A stretch of 64,000 nucleotides of DNA from Gardnerella vaginalis (GCA_946997215.1 CAMPUL010000005.1:11199-75198); one strand, 5' to 3'. Positions 19,032 to 27,961 are shown, numbered from the stretch's first letter. A program made the numbers and translations. The notes: a model not told the origin generated them from the letters alone.

Positions 19032-19061
19032 AAAACGCGCGGCAAAAATGCTGCGCGTTTT
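19032..19061 (+). terminator. galE terminator
   Basis: Stem AAAACGCGC (19032-19040) with GCGCGTTTT (19053-19061), continuing into GTTATTT. Confidence 0.85.
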
Positions 19062-19088
19062 GTTATTTAGTTTTTGTTTATTTACTTG

Positions 19089-19161
19089 TGGCTCCGAGCG
19101 GGATCGATCCGCTGACCTAGCGATTTTCAGTCGCTCGCTCTACCAACTGAGCTACAGAGCC
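19089..19161 (-). tRNA. tRNA-Phe (anticodon GAA)
   Basis: 73 nt on the minus strand. The acceptor stem is GGCTCTG/CGGAGCC, which contains one G-T pair, with discriminator A. The anticodon loop CTGAAAA gives GAA. Confidence 0.95.
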
Positions 19162-19170
19162 ATGATGAAT

Positions 19171-19192
19171 AAAAAACCCGGCGAACCGGGCC
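19171..19192 (-). terminator. Terminator between tRNA-Asp and tRNA-Phe
   Basis: On the minus strand, stem CCCGG-TTCG-CCGGG is followed by six T. It lies between the two tRNA genes, so tRNA-Phe may need its own promoter or read-through. Confidence 0.8.
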
Positions 19193-19203
19193 TTTACTAA
19201 TCG

Positions 19204-19277
19204 CGACCCCGGCCGGACTTGAACCGGTGACCTCCGCCGTGACAGGGCGGCGCTCTAACCAACTGAGCTACGGGGCC
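19204..19277 (-). tRNA. tRNA-Asp (anticodon GTC)
   Basis: 74 nt on the minus strand. The acceptor stem is GGCCCCG/CGGGGTC, with discriminator G as expected for Asp. The anticodon loop CTGTCAC gives GTC. Confidence 0.95.
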
Positions 19278-19394
19278 GTGGCTTTGTTCCATTGAACAGC
19301 CGAGTTACTATCTTACAGAATCCACGCCAAAATGCAAGCTCAAAAGCGTGTTCGGCGTGTTGCCGCGGAATATCAAGCAAACACGCAACGCTGA

Positions 19395-21548
19395 CTACTC
19401 CAGCTCCATTGCACCCGTACAAAGTTGATAATATTCACCACGCTTTTTCATCAAGTCTTCGTGCGACCCACGCTCAACAATCCTGCCATGCTCCAAAACC
19501 ATAATCACATCCGCGTTTCGCACTGTGGAAAGCCTGTGCGCAATCACAAACACGGTTCGATCTTGCATCAAAGCATCCATCGCGCTTTGCACAAGCGCTT
19601 CCGTATGTGTGTCTATCGAAGAAGTTGCTTCGTCTAAAATCAAAACTGGCGGATTCGCAACAGCAGCGCGCGCAATCGCAATCAACTGCTTTTGGCCCTG
19701 CGAAAGCTCTGCTCCGCCGTTTTTAATATACGTGTTGTAGCCGTCTGGCAGCTTGGAAATAAAGGAATCCGCATGCGCAAGAGTGGCGGCAGCAACGCAA
19801 TCCGAATCGCTAGCATTAAGGCGTCCGTAGCGAATATTGTCCATTATGCTTGCACTAAACAATCCAACATCTTGCAAAACAGTTGCAACAGCATGTCGCA
19901 AGTCACTTTTGCAAATATTGCGAACGTCGATCCCGTCATACAAGATTTGACCATCTGCAATGTTGTAAAAACGCGTAAGAAGATTGGCGATTGTGGTCTT
20001 GCCAGCGCCAGTGGCACCTACAAGCGCAACTTTTTGACCCGCGTGCGCATACCAAGATATGTTGTGCAAAACGGTTTTAGAAGGCTCGTAGGCAAACGTA
20101 ACGTTTTCAAAGCGAACATCTCCCCTAACAAGCGTATAAACGCCGTCTTTAGAGCAAATCGCGTGTTTTTGGGCATCTGTGCAAGAATCGCAGCTTGAAG
20201 AATCGCAACTTGACTTTTTAGAGCAATTTTTCCACGCCCAATACACGTTATTCCCACAAGAATCTTCGCTTACTTCGTTAAAAACTTGCAAATAAGAATG
20301 TTTAGATGCTGTAAAATCTACTTGATTTACTTGCGATTTATCAATATCTGATAGCGATTTATCTCCACTATCGCCACTATCTCCGCTATCTCCACAACAA
20401 CACTCAACGATTTTTGCGCGAATTTTAACGAGCTTAACTGTTCCATCATCTTTTTCAACAGGCTCATCTAAAAGCGCAAAAATGCGATTCGCGCCTGCAG
20501 CTGCCATCATAAGCGAATTTAATTGCATTGTTATCTCGCCAATCGGATTTATAAACGCGCGAGAAAGCGTAAGAAGCGATATAAGCGTGCCGATTGTAAG
20601 CGTGCTTGAATTATTCAATGCATCGCCCCCAAACGCGCCACTCAACCCAGCAGAAGGCACGCCAGCATTTACAGCCCACGCTCCAAAAATCGCAAGCAAA
20701 ACGTAAAAAAGATAGCTCGCGTTACTAATCACAGGCATAACATTATTTGCGTAAGAATTGGCGCTAGCAGAAATTTTTTGCACACGAGAAGCCAAATCAC
20801 TTAATTTTTCCACCGCCGCGCGCTCGTGATTAAAAATCTTAATAACTTTTCTACCAGAATCCGCCTCTTCTACAAACTCGTTCAAATCACCCAAAGCTGC
20901 CTGGAATTGCACAAAAAGCTTGCCCGAACGCTTAAGCATAAAACGCACTAGAAGTAAAAGAATTGCAGTAAAAATCACAACAAAAATCGCAACAGGAATC
21001 GAAAGCCAAACAATCGCGCAAAACGCAGCCGCAATAGACATTAGCGCGCTAAACGAGTCGGGAAAAGACCAAGAAATCGCTTCATGGAGCGCTTCCGTGT
21101 CGTTTGTGTATCGGCTCATAACATCGCCATATCCATGAGCATCTAAGTACCCAAGCGGAAGATCTTGATGATGCTTAAACATTTGATTTCTAAGGTTTCG
21201 CATTACACTTTGCGCGATTTTTACAACCAACCTGCTCCAAAGCCAGCTAAAGAACACGCCAATAGCGCACACGCATGCCATAATTGCAATCATTCGCAAA
21301 AGTGGCGCAAAATTTGGATTGTGCTTGCCGATTAGAGGCAAAATGTACGCGTCTACAAGCGATTGCAAAAACATTGCGCTTACAGCTTGAACAATGGAGC
21401 TTACAATAATTGACGCAATAACAACAAAAACTTGCATCTTGTAGGCCATAATATAAGACGCTAAGCGCTTTAGAACGCGCCAATTTAGAGCGGATTTTTC
21501 TTGCGATTTTTGCTCTAAGTTTTCCTGCGACTTTTCATTATTTTTCAT
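19395..21548 (-). CDS. ABC exporter half, catalytic subunit (membrane plus ATPase domain)
   Basis: About 717 residues: six membrane helices, then a nucleotide-binding domain. Walker A is GATGAGKTTIANLL, the signature is LSQGQKQLIAIARA and Walker B is VLILDEATSSID with the catalytic Glu. The start chosen is ATG 21548 (CAGGAT upstream), overlapping the previous gene by 11 bp. Longer frames reach 21611. An insert before the ATPase domain contains GDS repeats (GDSGDSGDSGD) from a 9-bp tandem repeat at 20361-20396. A Cys/Ser-rich stretch (NCSKKSSCDSSSCDSC) follows it. It pairs with the upstream gene as a heterodimeric multidrug-type exporter; the substrate is unknown. Confidence 0.88.
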   Translation of the reverse strand: MKNNEKSQENLEQKSQEKSALNWRVLKRLASYIMAYKMQVFVVIASIIVSSIVQAVSAMFLQSLVDAYILPLIGKHNPNFAPLLRMIAIMACVCAIGVFFSWLWSRLVVKIAQSVMRNLRNQMFKHHQDLPLGYLDAHGYGDVMSRYTNDTEALHEAISWSFPDSFSALMSIAAAFCAIVWLSIPVAIFVVIFTAILLLLVRFMLKRSGKLFVQFQAALGDLNEFVEEADSGRKVIKIFNHERAAVEKLSDLASRVQKISASANSYANNVMPVISNASYLFYVLLAIFGAWAVNAGVPSAGLSGAFGGDALNNSSTLTIGTLISLLTLSRAFINPIGEITMQLNSLMMAAAGANRIFALLDEPVEKDDGTVKLVKIRAKIVECCCGDSGDSGDSGDKSLSDIDKSQVNQVDFTASKHSYLQVFNEVSEDSCGNNVYWAWKNCSKKSSCDSSSCDSCTDAQKHAICSKDGVYTLVRGDVRFENVTFAYEPSKTVLHNISWYAHAGQKVALVGATGAGKTTIANLLTRFYNIADGQILYDGIDVRNICKSDLRHAVATVLQDVGLFSASIMDNIRYGRLNASDSDCVAAATLAHADSFISKLPDGYNTYIKNGGAELSQGQKQLIAIARAAVANPPVLILDEATSSIDTHTEALVQSAMDALMQDRTVFVIAHRLSTVRNADVIMVLEHGRIVERGSHEDLMKKRGEYYQLCTGAMELE

Positions 21549-23502
21549 TGTTAATCCTGCCGCCTTCGCTACCTTCGACGCCTTCGCTACCTTCGCTGTT
21601 TTTAGACTCAATCATTTTTGCGCTTTGAGAAATCGCCATTTTTCTATAAATTTCGCACGATTCCATCAACTCGCTATGCTTCCCTTTAGCAAGAACACGC
21701 CCATCTTTAAGAACAACAATCAAATCCGCATACATGCAAGAAGACACGCGTTGCGCAACAATGATTTGCGTGGAATCGGGCATAAAATGCCTTAAATTCT
21801 CGCGAATCTTGGCGTCTGTTTTAACATCTACCGCGCTCATTGAATCGTCTAAAATCAAGATTTTTGGCCGCTTTAGCAACGCGCGCGCAATGCAAAGTCG
21901 CTGCTTTTGACCGCCCGAAAGATTCTTGCCGCCTTGCTCAAGATTCGTGTTATATGCATGTGGCAAATCGTTTATAAACTCTTGAGCGCAAGCGATTTTG
22001 CACGCTTCGCGCAAGTCGGAGTCACTGGCATCCTCATTGCCCCATCGAAGATTTTGCGCAATCGTGCCGCTAAACAGAATATTTTTTTGTAACACAATTC
22101 CTATCTGCTTGCGCAAACTTTTGGAATCATAAAAACGAACGTCTGATCCGCCTACAAAAACAGTGCCTTTTGTTGCATCATAAAGACGCGCAACCAAATT
22201 TATAATACTTGACTTTCCGCTACCCGTTGCGCCCACAATCCCAACAGTAGAGCCAGAAGGAATGGTTAGATTTATGTTGTGTAAAATTTCCTGACTACCT
22301 TTAATTTCCTGACTATCTTTAGACGAGTCGGAAGCTTTCGAAGATGAATCGCCAGCATCTTTAGATGAATCGCCATTAACGCGCGCAAAACCATGCTCAA
22401 AATCATTCGCAGAATCATATGCAAAATCAACATTATTAAAGCAAATCGAAGCATCCGCAAGCTCTGTAATCGGGTTTTTATGAACATACTCACTGTTATG
22501 CGATTGTAAAACATTTGCAACACGATGCATTGACGTGCGCGCAGTAACCGTCATAACAAAAATTACAACCAAATTAGCCAACGCAAACAAAATTTGCAAC
22601 GCATACACAACCAACGCCGCAAGATTTCCCGTAGTCAAGCCAAATGCAGGATTATTTCCCGAAGCAACGATTTGCTTAGAAGCCATCCACGCAATAAGAA
22701 GCAAACACGCATAAAAACACAGGTTAAAAAGCGGAATGCTGCAATTTAGAACATACTCTGCTTTTAAAAAATAGCTGTAAATCTTATGCGATATACGCCT
22801 AAAACGGTGGTTTTCGTAGTCTTCCCTAACATACGACTTAACAATGCGAATATTGCGCAAATTTTCGCTAACCATGCTGTTCATGCTGTCAATTGTGCCG
22901 TAAATTCGCGCAAAAGTGGGCGCAACAATCTTGGCACCAATACCACAAATAATGCCAACAATTGGAATAAGACTAAGAAAAACCCAAGAAATAGAAGGGC
23001 TTATGCAAAAAGTAAACCACCACGCTGCAACAATAATCACAAGACTGCGAACGCCTGCGCGAATAACCATTTGATACGCAAATTGAATATTAGAAACGTC
23101 GCTAGTTAATCGCGTAACAACAGTGCCAGTAGAAAAACGGTCAAGATCGCAAAAACTCAACGATTGCAAGCGACTAAACATCTTGCATCGCAAATTTTTA
23201 CCAAAGCCAGCGCTAGAATGAGCGCAACAAACGCCAGAAATAACGCCGAAAATCATTGATATTGCAGCAAAAGCGAGTAATTGCAAGCCGTAGTATTTAA
23301 CAGCGTTTTGGGATTTTGCGGCAATTCCAAAGTCAATAAGACTAGACATTACTGTTGGAATCGCAATTTGCATAGACGCTTCTACAAAAATCGCAGCAGA
23401 CGTGATTACGCCAAGCATGCGATAGCGCTTTAACAACGGCATTATTGTGCGAAACGCATGAGGCGCGTAATTCTTAGGTTTTTGCTGCGATTTTGCTTTC
23501 AT
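21538..23502 (-). CDS. ABC exporter half, degenerate-site subunit
   Basis: 654 residues: six membrane helices and a nucleotide-binding domain. Walker A is GATGSGKSSIINLV and the signature is LSGGQKQRLCIARA. Walker B reads ILILDDSMSAVD, with Asp where catalytic Glu is expected. That change marks the degenerate-site half of heterodimeric exporters such as TM287 of TM287/288. A Ser/Lys/Asp-rich linker (DSSKDAGDSSSKASDSSKDS) precedes the ATPase domain. It overlaps its partner gene downstream by 11 bp, so the two are translated together. The C-terminus is low-complexity (SEGSEGVEGSEGG). Confidence 0.9.
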   Translation of the reverse strand: MKAKSQQKPKNYAPHAFRTIMPLLKRYRMLGVITSAAIFVEASMQIAIPTVMSSLIDFGIAAKSQNAVKYYGLQLLAFAAISMIFGVISGVCCAHSSAGFGKNLRCKMFSRLQSLSFCDLDRFSTGTVVTRLTSDVSNIQFAYQMVIRAGVRSLVIIVAAWWFTFCISPSISWVFLSLIPIVGIICGIGAKIVAPTFARIYGTIDSMNSMVSENLRNIRIVKSYVREDYENHRFRRISHKIYSYFLKAEYVLNCSIPLFNLCFYACLLLIAWMASKQIVASGNNPAFGLTTGNLAALVVYALQILFALANLVVIFVMTVTARTSMHRVANVLQSHNSEYVHKNPITELADASICFNNVDFAYDSANDFEHGFARVNGDSSKDAGDSSSKASDSSKDSQEIKGSQEILHNINLTIPSGSTVGIVGATGSGKSSIINLVARLYDATKGTVFVGGSDVRFYDSKSLRKQIGIVLQKNILFSGTIAQNLRWGNEDASDSDLREACKIACAQEFINDLPHAYNTNLEQGGKNLSGGQKQRLCIARALLKRPKILILDDSMSAVDVKTDAKIRENLRHFMPDSTQIIVAQRVSSCMYADLIVVLKDGRVLAKGKHSELMESCEIYRKMAISQSAKMIESKNSEGSEGVEGSEGGRINNEK

Positions 23503-23594
23503 GCAACCTCTCTGATAAACGAATTTATACGCTTAATCATATCACCTCTGACTTGTAGTACTTTGTACCACAACACGCCGTAAATCAGCTACAT

Positions 23595-23845
23595 GGCAGG
23601 TCGTGTCGTTCGCGCGGTCTAAGCGCGCGAACGTCTTCGCCACGCAGAAGCAGTGCTTCTGCCTTGAGTGGCTCAGCGCTCTATTCCTCGCGGCTATTAG
23701 TAGCCGCTCGTCTGATTTGGCATGTAAAGTCCACTGGACTTTACATGCCAAATCACGCTTTGAAGGAGCTTGAAATGCGTTATGCAATTTCAAGCTCAGT
23801 CAAAGCGCCTCTCGCGCTACGCTTTAAGCGAAAAGGCAGGTCGGA
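23595..23845. repeat. Hairpin-array element, copy A
   Basis: Six consecutive hairpins fill the gap 23503-23870, which has no gene. H1 is a 10-bp stem 23607-23616/23624-23633 with loop GTCTAAG. H2 has outer stem GCCAC/GTGGC (23639, 23668) and inner 9-bp stem 23644-23652/23654-23662. H3 is GCGGCTA-TTAG-TAGCCGC at 23690-23707. H4 has 20-bp perfect arms 23714-23733/23735-23754. H5 pairs 23756-23776 with 23787-23807. H6 carries the motif TACGCTTTAAGCG followed by GGCAGGTCGG. Parts recur at 30121, 36541, 49531 and 54868. Confidence 0.8.
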
Positions 23846-23870
23846 GCGCACTATTTCTAACAACCATTAG

Positions 23871-24578
23871 CTAACTCGCGTCACCTTCGCCTTGCGCTCG
23901 ATCCTTGCCGTAGATTGATGGAATAAAACGTTCTTGATCGTGCAGCTTTGCCCAGATTACAGGCGGCTCGGCTGGATTTTCCAGCGACTTTGGCACGTCA
24001 ATAATCCGCTGATTACTAGATCCGCGGAATTGCAATAGCGAATCGTGAAGATTCTTCATATATCGCCCGTCAACAAGAATGTCAATGTAACGCAAAAGCT
24101 CAAGCTTATCGGGAGTCTCACCTTTGCGCATAAGCTCTTCCCAAGTGTAACCAGTCCAGCTCCAAATGTCTTTTGTATTACCAAACTCGCTTCGAATACG
24201 CTTGCAAAGTGGCAGCAAAATGCCAGTGTTAAGAAGCGGCTCGCCGCCAAGAAGAGTCAATCCTTGCACGTACGGAAGCGCCAAATCTTCCATAATCTGG
24301 TCTTCAAGCTTTTGCGTGTATGGGTAGCCTGCGCGAAAATCCCAAATCGACTCGTTATAGCATTCAACACAATGGAACGGACAGCCAGAAACATACAGCG
24401 AGCAGCGGATTCCTTCGCCATCCGTCATAAGAAATCGCTTATAATCCGCAATCATGCCCTTGCTCATGCGCTCACTGGACCACTGCCCTGCGCGCGGATT
24501 ATTAGAAAGAGAGGTTGGAATCCAAGGCCCGCGGTTAACGTCTGCAGGTGCAAAATCGTGCAAACTTATACGAGCCAT
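23871..24578 (-). CDS. nrdG: Anaerobic ribonucleotide reductase activating protein NrdG
   Basis: 235 residues; a radical-SAM enzyme that installs the glycyl radical on NrdD. The 4Fe-4S ligands are C-x3-C-x2-C in GCPFHCVECYN, and LTLLGGEPLLN is the SAM-contacting motif. N- and C-terminal extensions make it longer than the ~150-residue E. coli protein, as in other bifidobacteria-like genomes (general recollection). It follows nrdD by 138 bp in the same direction. The hairpin array copy A lies directly downstream. Confidence 0.95.
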   Translation of the reverse strand: MARISLHDFAPADVNRGPWIPTSLSNNPRAGQWSSERMSKGMIADYKRFLMTDGEGIRCSLYVSGCPFHCVECYNESIWDFRAGYPYTQKLEDQIMEDLALPYVQGLTLLGGEPLLNTGILLPLCKRIRSEFGNTKDIWSWTGYTWEELMRKGETPDKLELLRYIDILVDGRYMKNLHDSLLQFRGSSNQRIIDVPKSLENPAEPPVIWAKLHDQERFIPSIYGKDRAQGEGDAS

Positions 24579-24716
24579 GGTTCCAACCTTTTAGTAATTT
24601 AGCCTAGCTTTTACTTTATTTTATGCGACTTTATGCGACTTGACGAATGCAATTTTACTCGACTTTATATCGCAATTTTCCGCAATTGCCGCAATTTTAT
24701 ACCGCATTCCTACGCG

Positions 24717-27164
24717 CTACTTGGTCTCCTCGTACCACTCGCGCGACTCGCCATTGTTAAGAACAACATGGCCAGTTTCGCCCGACATGTGCTTTACACG
24801 GTGAGCAATCTCCTCGTGGCGGCCGTGAACCATTGGTCGCTGAACAGGATTGCCCAAGTATCCGCAAGTGCGCTTAGTCACATTGCACTTATCTGGGTCG
24901 CTGTTTCCGCACTCTGGGCAACGGAAGCCTTCCTTAGTCGGCTCAAAATCGCCCTGGAATCCGCAAACAAAGCAATGGTCAATCGGAGTGTTCGTACCCA
25001 AGTAGCCAATGCCAATCTTATAAGCATAATCCCAAACAGCTTCCAAAGCCTTAGGATTTGCCTGCAAGCATGGGAACTCGCAGTAGTTAATAAATCCGCC
25101 GGAAGCAAGGTACGGGAAGTCAACCTCGTAGCGGAGCTTCTCCATAGGAGTTGGCTGCAACCACACTGGGTAATGGAAGGAATTGGTGTAGAAGTCGTGA
25201 TCGGTAACGCCTTCCACATGGCCAAACTTCTGGCGATCCATGCGATTAAAACGATCCGTCAAAGACTCAGCAGGAGTGGAATATACCGAGTAATGGTATC
25301 CCTCCGCCTTCGACCACTGCTGGCAAAGCTGATTCATACGGCGAACCATAGAAAGCGCAAATTGCTTGCCATCCTCATTCCAGCTGTGATCTTGCATCCA
25401 ATCCTTGCCAAAGAACACGGATGTAGCTTCATACAATCCAATATAGCCAAGAGACACAGTTGCGCGCTCATTGCGGAACAGCTGATCCACGCTCTCGTTA
25501 GCTCCCAAACGGCCAAAAGCACCGTAGCGGAACAGAGTTGGAGCATTTACAGGAGTGGCCTGCTTGCAGCGCATAATGCGGAATCGCAAAGCTTGATGAG
25601 CAACTTCCATGCGCTCGTTAAAGAGCTTCCAGAAGCGATTTACGTCTCCGTGAGACTCCAGCGCAATGCGAGGCACGTTAACTGTTACAACGCCAAGATT
25701 CATGCGGCCGTCTTCCACGTCTTTTCCAGTCTTTGGATCAATCCATCCCTGAAGGAAGGATCGGCAGCCCATAGGAGCCTTAAAGGAGCCAGTAATCTTA
25801 ATAATATTCTCGTAGAACACAACGTCTGGGTACATGCGCTTTGTAGAGCACTCAAGCGCAAGCTGCTTCAAATCGTAGTTTGGATCGCCCGCATCTGCAT
25901 TAACGCCGTGCTTAATAGTAAACACAAGTTTAGGGAAGATAGCAGTATGACGATCCTTGCCGAGTCCGCGAATGCGATTAAGCAAGATAGCGCGCTGAAT
26001 TTCGCGAGCAAACCAAGATGTACCAAGACCAAAGCCAACAGTCACGAACGGAGTCTGGCCATTAGAAACGCGGTTGGAATTGATTTGATATTCCATTGTT
26101 TGCATAGCGTCGTAAATCGCCTTGCGCGTCATAATCTTTGCGTAAATCTCGCGAATCTGATCAAGCTCGCTCAAGTTTTCATCAAAAGGAGTGTCTGCTG
26201 GAAGAGGATCCCTATCAGAGCAATGAAGATTCTTAGGTTCCTGAGCTTTAAGGCCGTCAATCATGGCCTTAGCAACTTCGATTGGCGTAGAGTCTGGAAT
26301 CATCGCTTGAGCCATAGCAAGATTCTTGTCGTAATCGCACTTAGCATAAGGCTCCAGCATCTCGTCTGCGCGATTCACAGTCTGACCGCCGTACTGCGCG
26401 CCTGCAATATCCTTAATAATCTGCGTAACTTGAGTAGCCGCCGTGCCAATCGACTTTGGGCTATCCATCATTGCGTTTCCAAGCGCAAATCCCTTAGCAA
26501 GCATATCTCCAAAGTCTGGAAGCGAGCAATTGCTCATGCAAGTAAATGGCGAATAATCGGCATCGTGGAAGTGAATATCGCCCTTCATATGCGCGTTAGA
26601 AACCGCGTGTGGAAGCATAGAAAACGCGGAAGCCTTAGAAACAGCGCCTGCAAGAAGATCGCGCTGAGTAGCGTAAACGTTGGAATCCTTGTTAGCATTT
26701 TCGCGCACAAGCGACTCGTCTCGGTTTACAAGGCGATTCACAGCTTCGTTAATATCGGTTGCCTTAGCGCGGTCAATATCTCGGTTCAGGCGGTAGCTTG
26801 TGTAGCAACGCGCAACCTCGTAAAGGTGATTTTCAATAAGACCATGCTCAACAAGAGTCTGAATATCTTCGATTTTTGCAGGGCCATTGTAACGATCTTG
26901 AATTTCGGCCTCAATATGATCCGTAATATCGCGAATCATCTGCTCTTCTTGAGGACCGACTTCTTTGCGCAAATCCTTAAAAGCGGCCTTGATTGCCATA
27001 ATAATGTTCATATGGTCAAAGTCAACAACGCGGCCATCACGCTTTTCGACTTGCACGCGAGACTTCTTAGAAGAGTCGTTTGAAGCTACATTAAAATCAC
27101 CCAAAGTGACGGCTTCTTCATCTTGCAAAGTGGCATCCTCTAAAGTCATATCAGAGACCTGCAT
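24717..27164 (-). CDS. nrdD: Anaerobic ribonucleoside-triphosphate reductase NrdD (class III)
   Basis: 815 residues from ATG 27164, which has AAAGGT 7-8 nt upstream; the frame extends to 27206 without a better site. An N-terminal ATP cone (VEKRDGRVVDFDHMNIIMAI) gives allosteric control. The glycyl-radical core follows. The C-terminal zinc site has four cysteines in CFVCGFQGD and RCPECGNSD, and the glycyl radical motif is RTCGYLGN. It reduces ribonucleotides to deoxyribonucleotides without oxygen. Two predicted NrdR boxes lie upstream. Confidence 0.97.
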   Translation of the reverse strand: MQVSDMTLEDATLQDEEAVTLGDFNVASNDSSKKSRVQVEKRDGRVVDFDHMNIIMAIKAAFKDLRKEVGPQEEQMIRDITDHIEAEIQDRYNGPAKIEDIQTLVEHGLIENHLYEVARCYTSYRLNRDIDRAKATDINEAVNRLVNRDESLVRENANKDSNVYATQRDLLAGAVSKASAFSMLPHAVSNAHMKGDIHFHDADYSPFTCMSNCSLPDFGDMLAKGFALGNAMMDSPKSIGTAATQVTQIIKDIAGAQYGGQTVNRADEMLEPYAKCDYDKNLAMAQAMIPDSTPIEVAKAMIDGLKAQEPKNLHCSDRDPLPADTPFDENLSELDQIREIYAKIMTRKAIYDAMQTMEYQINSNRVSNGQTPFVTVGFGLGTSWFAREIQRAILLNRIRGLGKDRHTAIFPKLVFTIKHGVNADAGDPNYDLKQLALECSTKRMYPDVVFYENIIKITGSFKAPMGCRSFLQGWIDPKTGKDVEDGRMNLGVVTVNVPRIALESHGDVNRFWKLFNERMEVAHQALRFRIMRCKQATPVNAPTLFRYGAFGRLGANESVDQLFRNERATVSLGYIGLYEATSVFFGKDWMQDHSWNEDGKQFALSMVRRMNQLCQQWSKAEGYHYSVYSTPAESLTDRFNRMDRQKFGHVEGVTDHDFYTNSFHYPVWLQPTPMEKLRYEVDFPYLASGGFINYCEFPCLQANPKALEAVWDYAYKIGIGYLGTNTPIDHCFVCGFQGDFEPTKEGFRCPECGNSDPDKCNVTKRTCGYLGNPVQRPMVHGRHEEIAHRVKHMSGETGHVVLNNGESREWYEETK

Positions 27165-27236
27165 TCTACAGACCTTTCTCAAGCTAACGTGTATTTTGAA
27201 TCGCAAATCTACTTATGATTCGCAACAACTTGCTCT

Positions 27237-27265
27237 ACTATAGCCCATAGCATGCACAATATCTA
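27237..27265 (-). promoter_or_regulatory. Predicted nrdD promoter
   Basis: Minus-strand -10 TATAGT (27237-27242), 17-nt spacer, weak -35 TAGATA (27260-27265). The -35 lies inside NrdR box 2, so a bound repressor would cover it. Confidence 0.5.
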
Positions 27266-27269
27266 GGGT
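27254..27269. promoter_or_regulatory. NrdR box 2 (proximal)
   Basis: GCACAATATCTAGGGT resembles the NrdR consensus acaCwAtATaTwGtgt, matching at its CACAATAT-TAG core. It starts exactly 32 bp from the distal box. Confidence 0.7.
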
Positions 27270-27285
27270 AATTTACATAAATAAC

Positions 27286-27301
27286 AAACTACATATAGTG
27301 A
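27286..27301. promoter_or_regulatory. NrdR box 1 (distal)
   Basis: On the minus strand TCACTATATGTAGTTT fits the NrdR consensus core CwATATrTwG. The 32-bp distance to box 2 (three helical turns) is the spacing known for paired NrdR boxes. Confidence 0.75.
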
Positions 27302-27392
27302 TTTTGTGGTTTCTGGCGATTTTCCAGGCGTGTCTCAGCGTGCCGTGCGTGCAGATAGGGCGAGTCGCGCAAATTCTTGACGCTTTGATATA

Positions 27393-27824
27393 TTGAGTCA
27401 CGTGGAACAGACAGCTTTTCAACATGCAGAAGAATTTGGATTCCAACCTGGAGACATCGTACAGCAGTGGCTGTGGGACGATGACGTTGACGATGCGATT
27501 TGCAGCAATATAGAAGAATTGACTGGCGAAGAACTTGTTGACGAAGATTACAACTCCACTGTTGACGGAGTGATTATTTGGTGGCGCGATGGCGACGATG
27601 AGGACGAGCTAGCAGACACCATTATGGATGCAACAAACATGTTGGACAGCAACGCACCTATGTGGGTTTTAACGCCTAAGCCAGGGCGTGCTGGTTCTCC
27701 AAGCTCTAGCACTGTTCAAGCAGCAGCAATGACTGCTGGAATGAACGCCGCAACGCCTTTAACAGTTAGCGAAGATTGGAATGGTATTCGCTTGCGCGCG
27801 TTCGGCAAAGGTCAAAGCAAGTAG
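27393..27824 (+). CDS. DUF3052 family protein
   Basis: About 143 residues, a family of actinobacterial proteins of unknown function. Recognisable segments are GFQPGDIVQQWLWDDDVDD, EELVDEDYNSTVDGVIIWWR and PMWVLTPKPGRAG. It is very acidic in the first two-thirds. TTG 27393 has no ribosome site. GTG 27402 is an alternative that would fit a leaderless message from a TATATT at 27389. It is divergent from nrdD. An 8-bp duplication (AGCGCATT twice) follows the last codons. Confidence 0.85.
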   Translation: MSHVEQTAFQHAEEFGFQPGDIVQQWLWDDDVDDAICSNIEELTGEELVDEDYNSTVDGVIIWWRDGDDEDELADTIMDATNMLDSNAPMWVLTPKPGRAGSPSSSTVQAAAMTAGMNAATPLTVSEDWNGIRLRAFGKGQSK

Positions 27825-27894
27825 CGCATTAGCGCATTAGATAGCCGACGCTTTTTGTAGCTCTAAACGCTAAAATCAGAAATAAAAATCGGAA

Positions 27895-27948
27895 GATTCC
27901 CCGCGTTTGTTCCCTTTTAACACAATTCTAGGAACAAAAGCGGGAATC
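27895..27948. terminator. Hairpin between convergent DUF3052 and DEAD-box genes
   Basis: An imperfect ~18-bp inverted repeat (27895-27913 with 27931-27948, containing GTTTGTTCC and GGAACAAAAGCGGG) between convergent genes. It is probably a bidirectional terminator. A related word occurs at 30007-30050, beyond the other end of the helicase gene. Confidence 0.6.
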
Positions 27949-27961
27949 GATTGTAATACGC

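Noticed and set aside
23664..23870. Small frames across the intergenic hairpins at 23.6 kb and 30.0 kb
   Set aside because: Their sequences come from the repeated hairpins in both orientations; no ribosome site and no conservation of frame between copies.
24633..27083. An 816-codon open frame on the plus strand
   Set aside because: It lies wholly antisense to nrdD, whose motifs are all intact. Its translation is Ala/Arg/His-rich with no domain, a side effect of codon bias.
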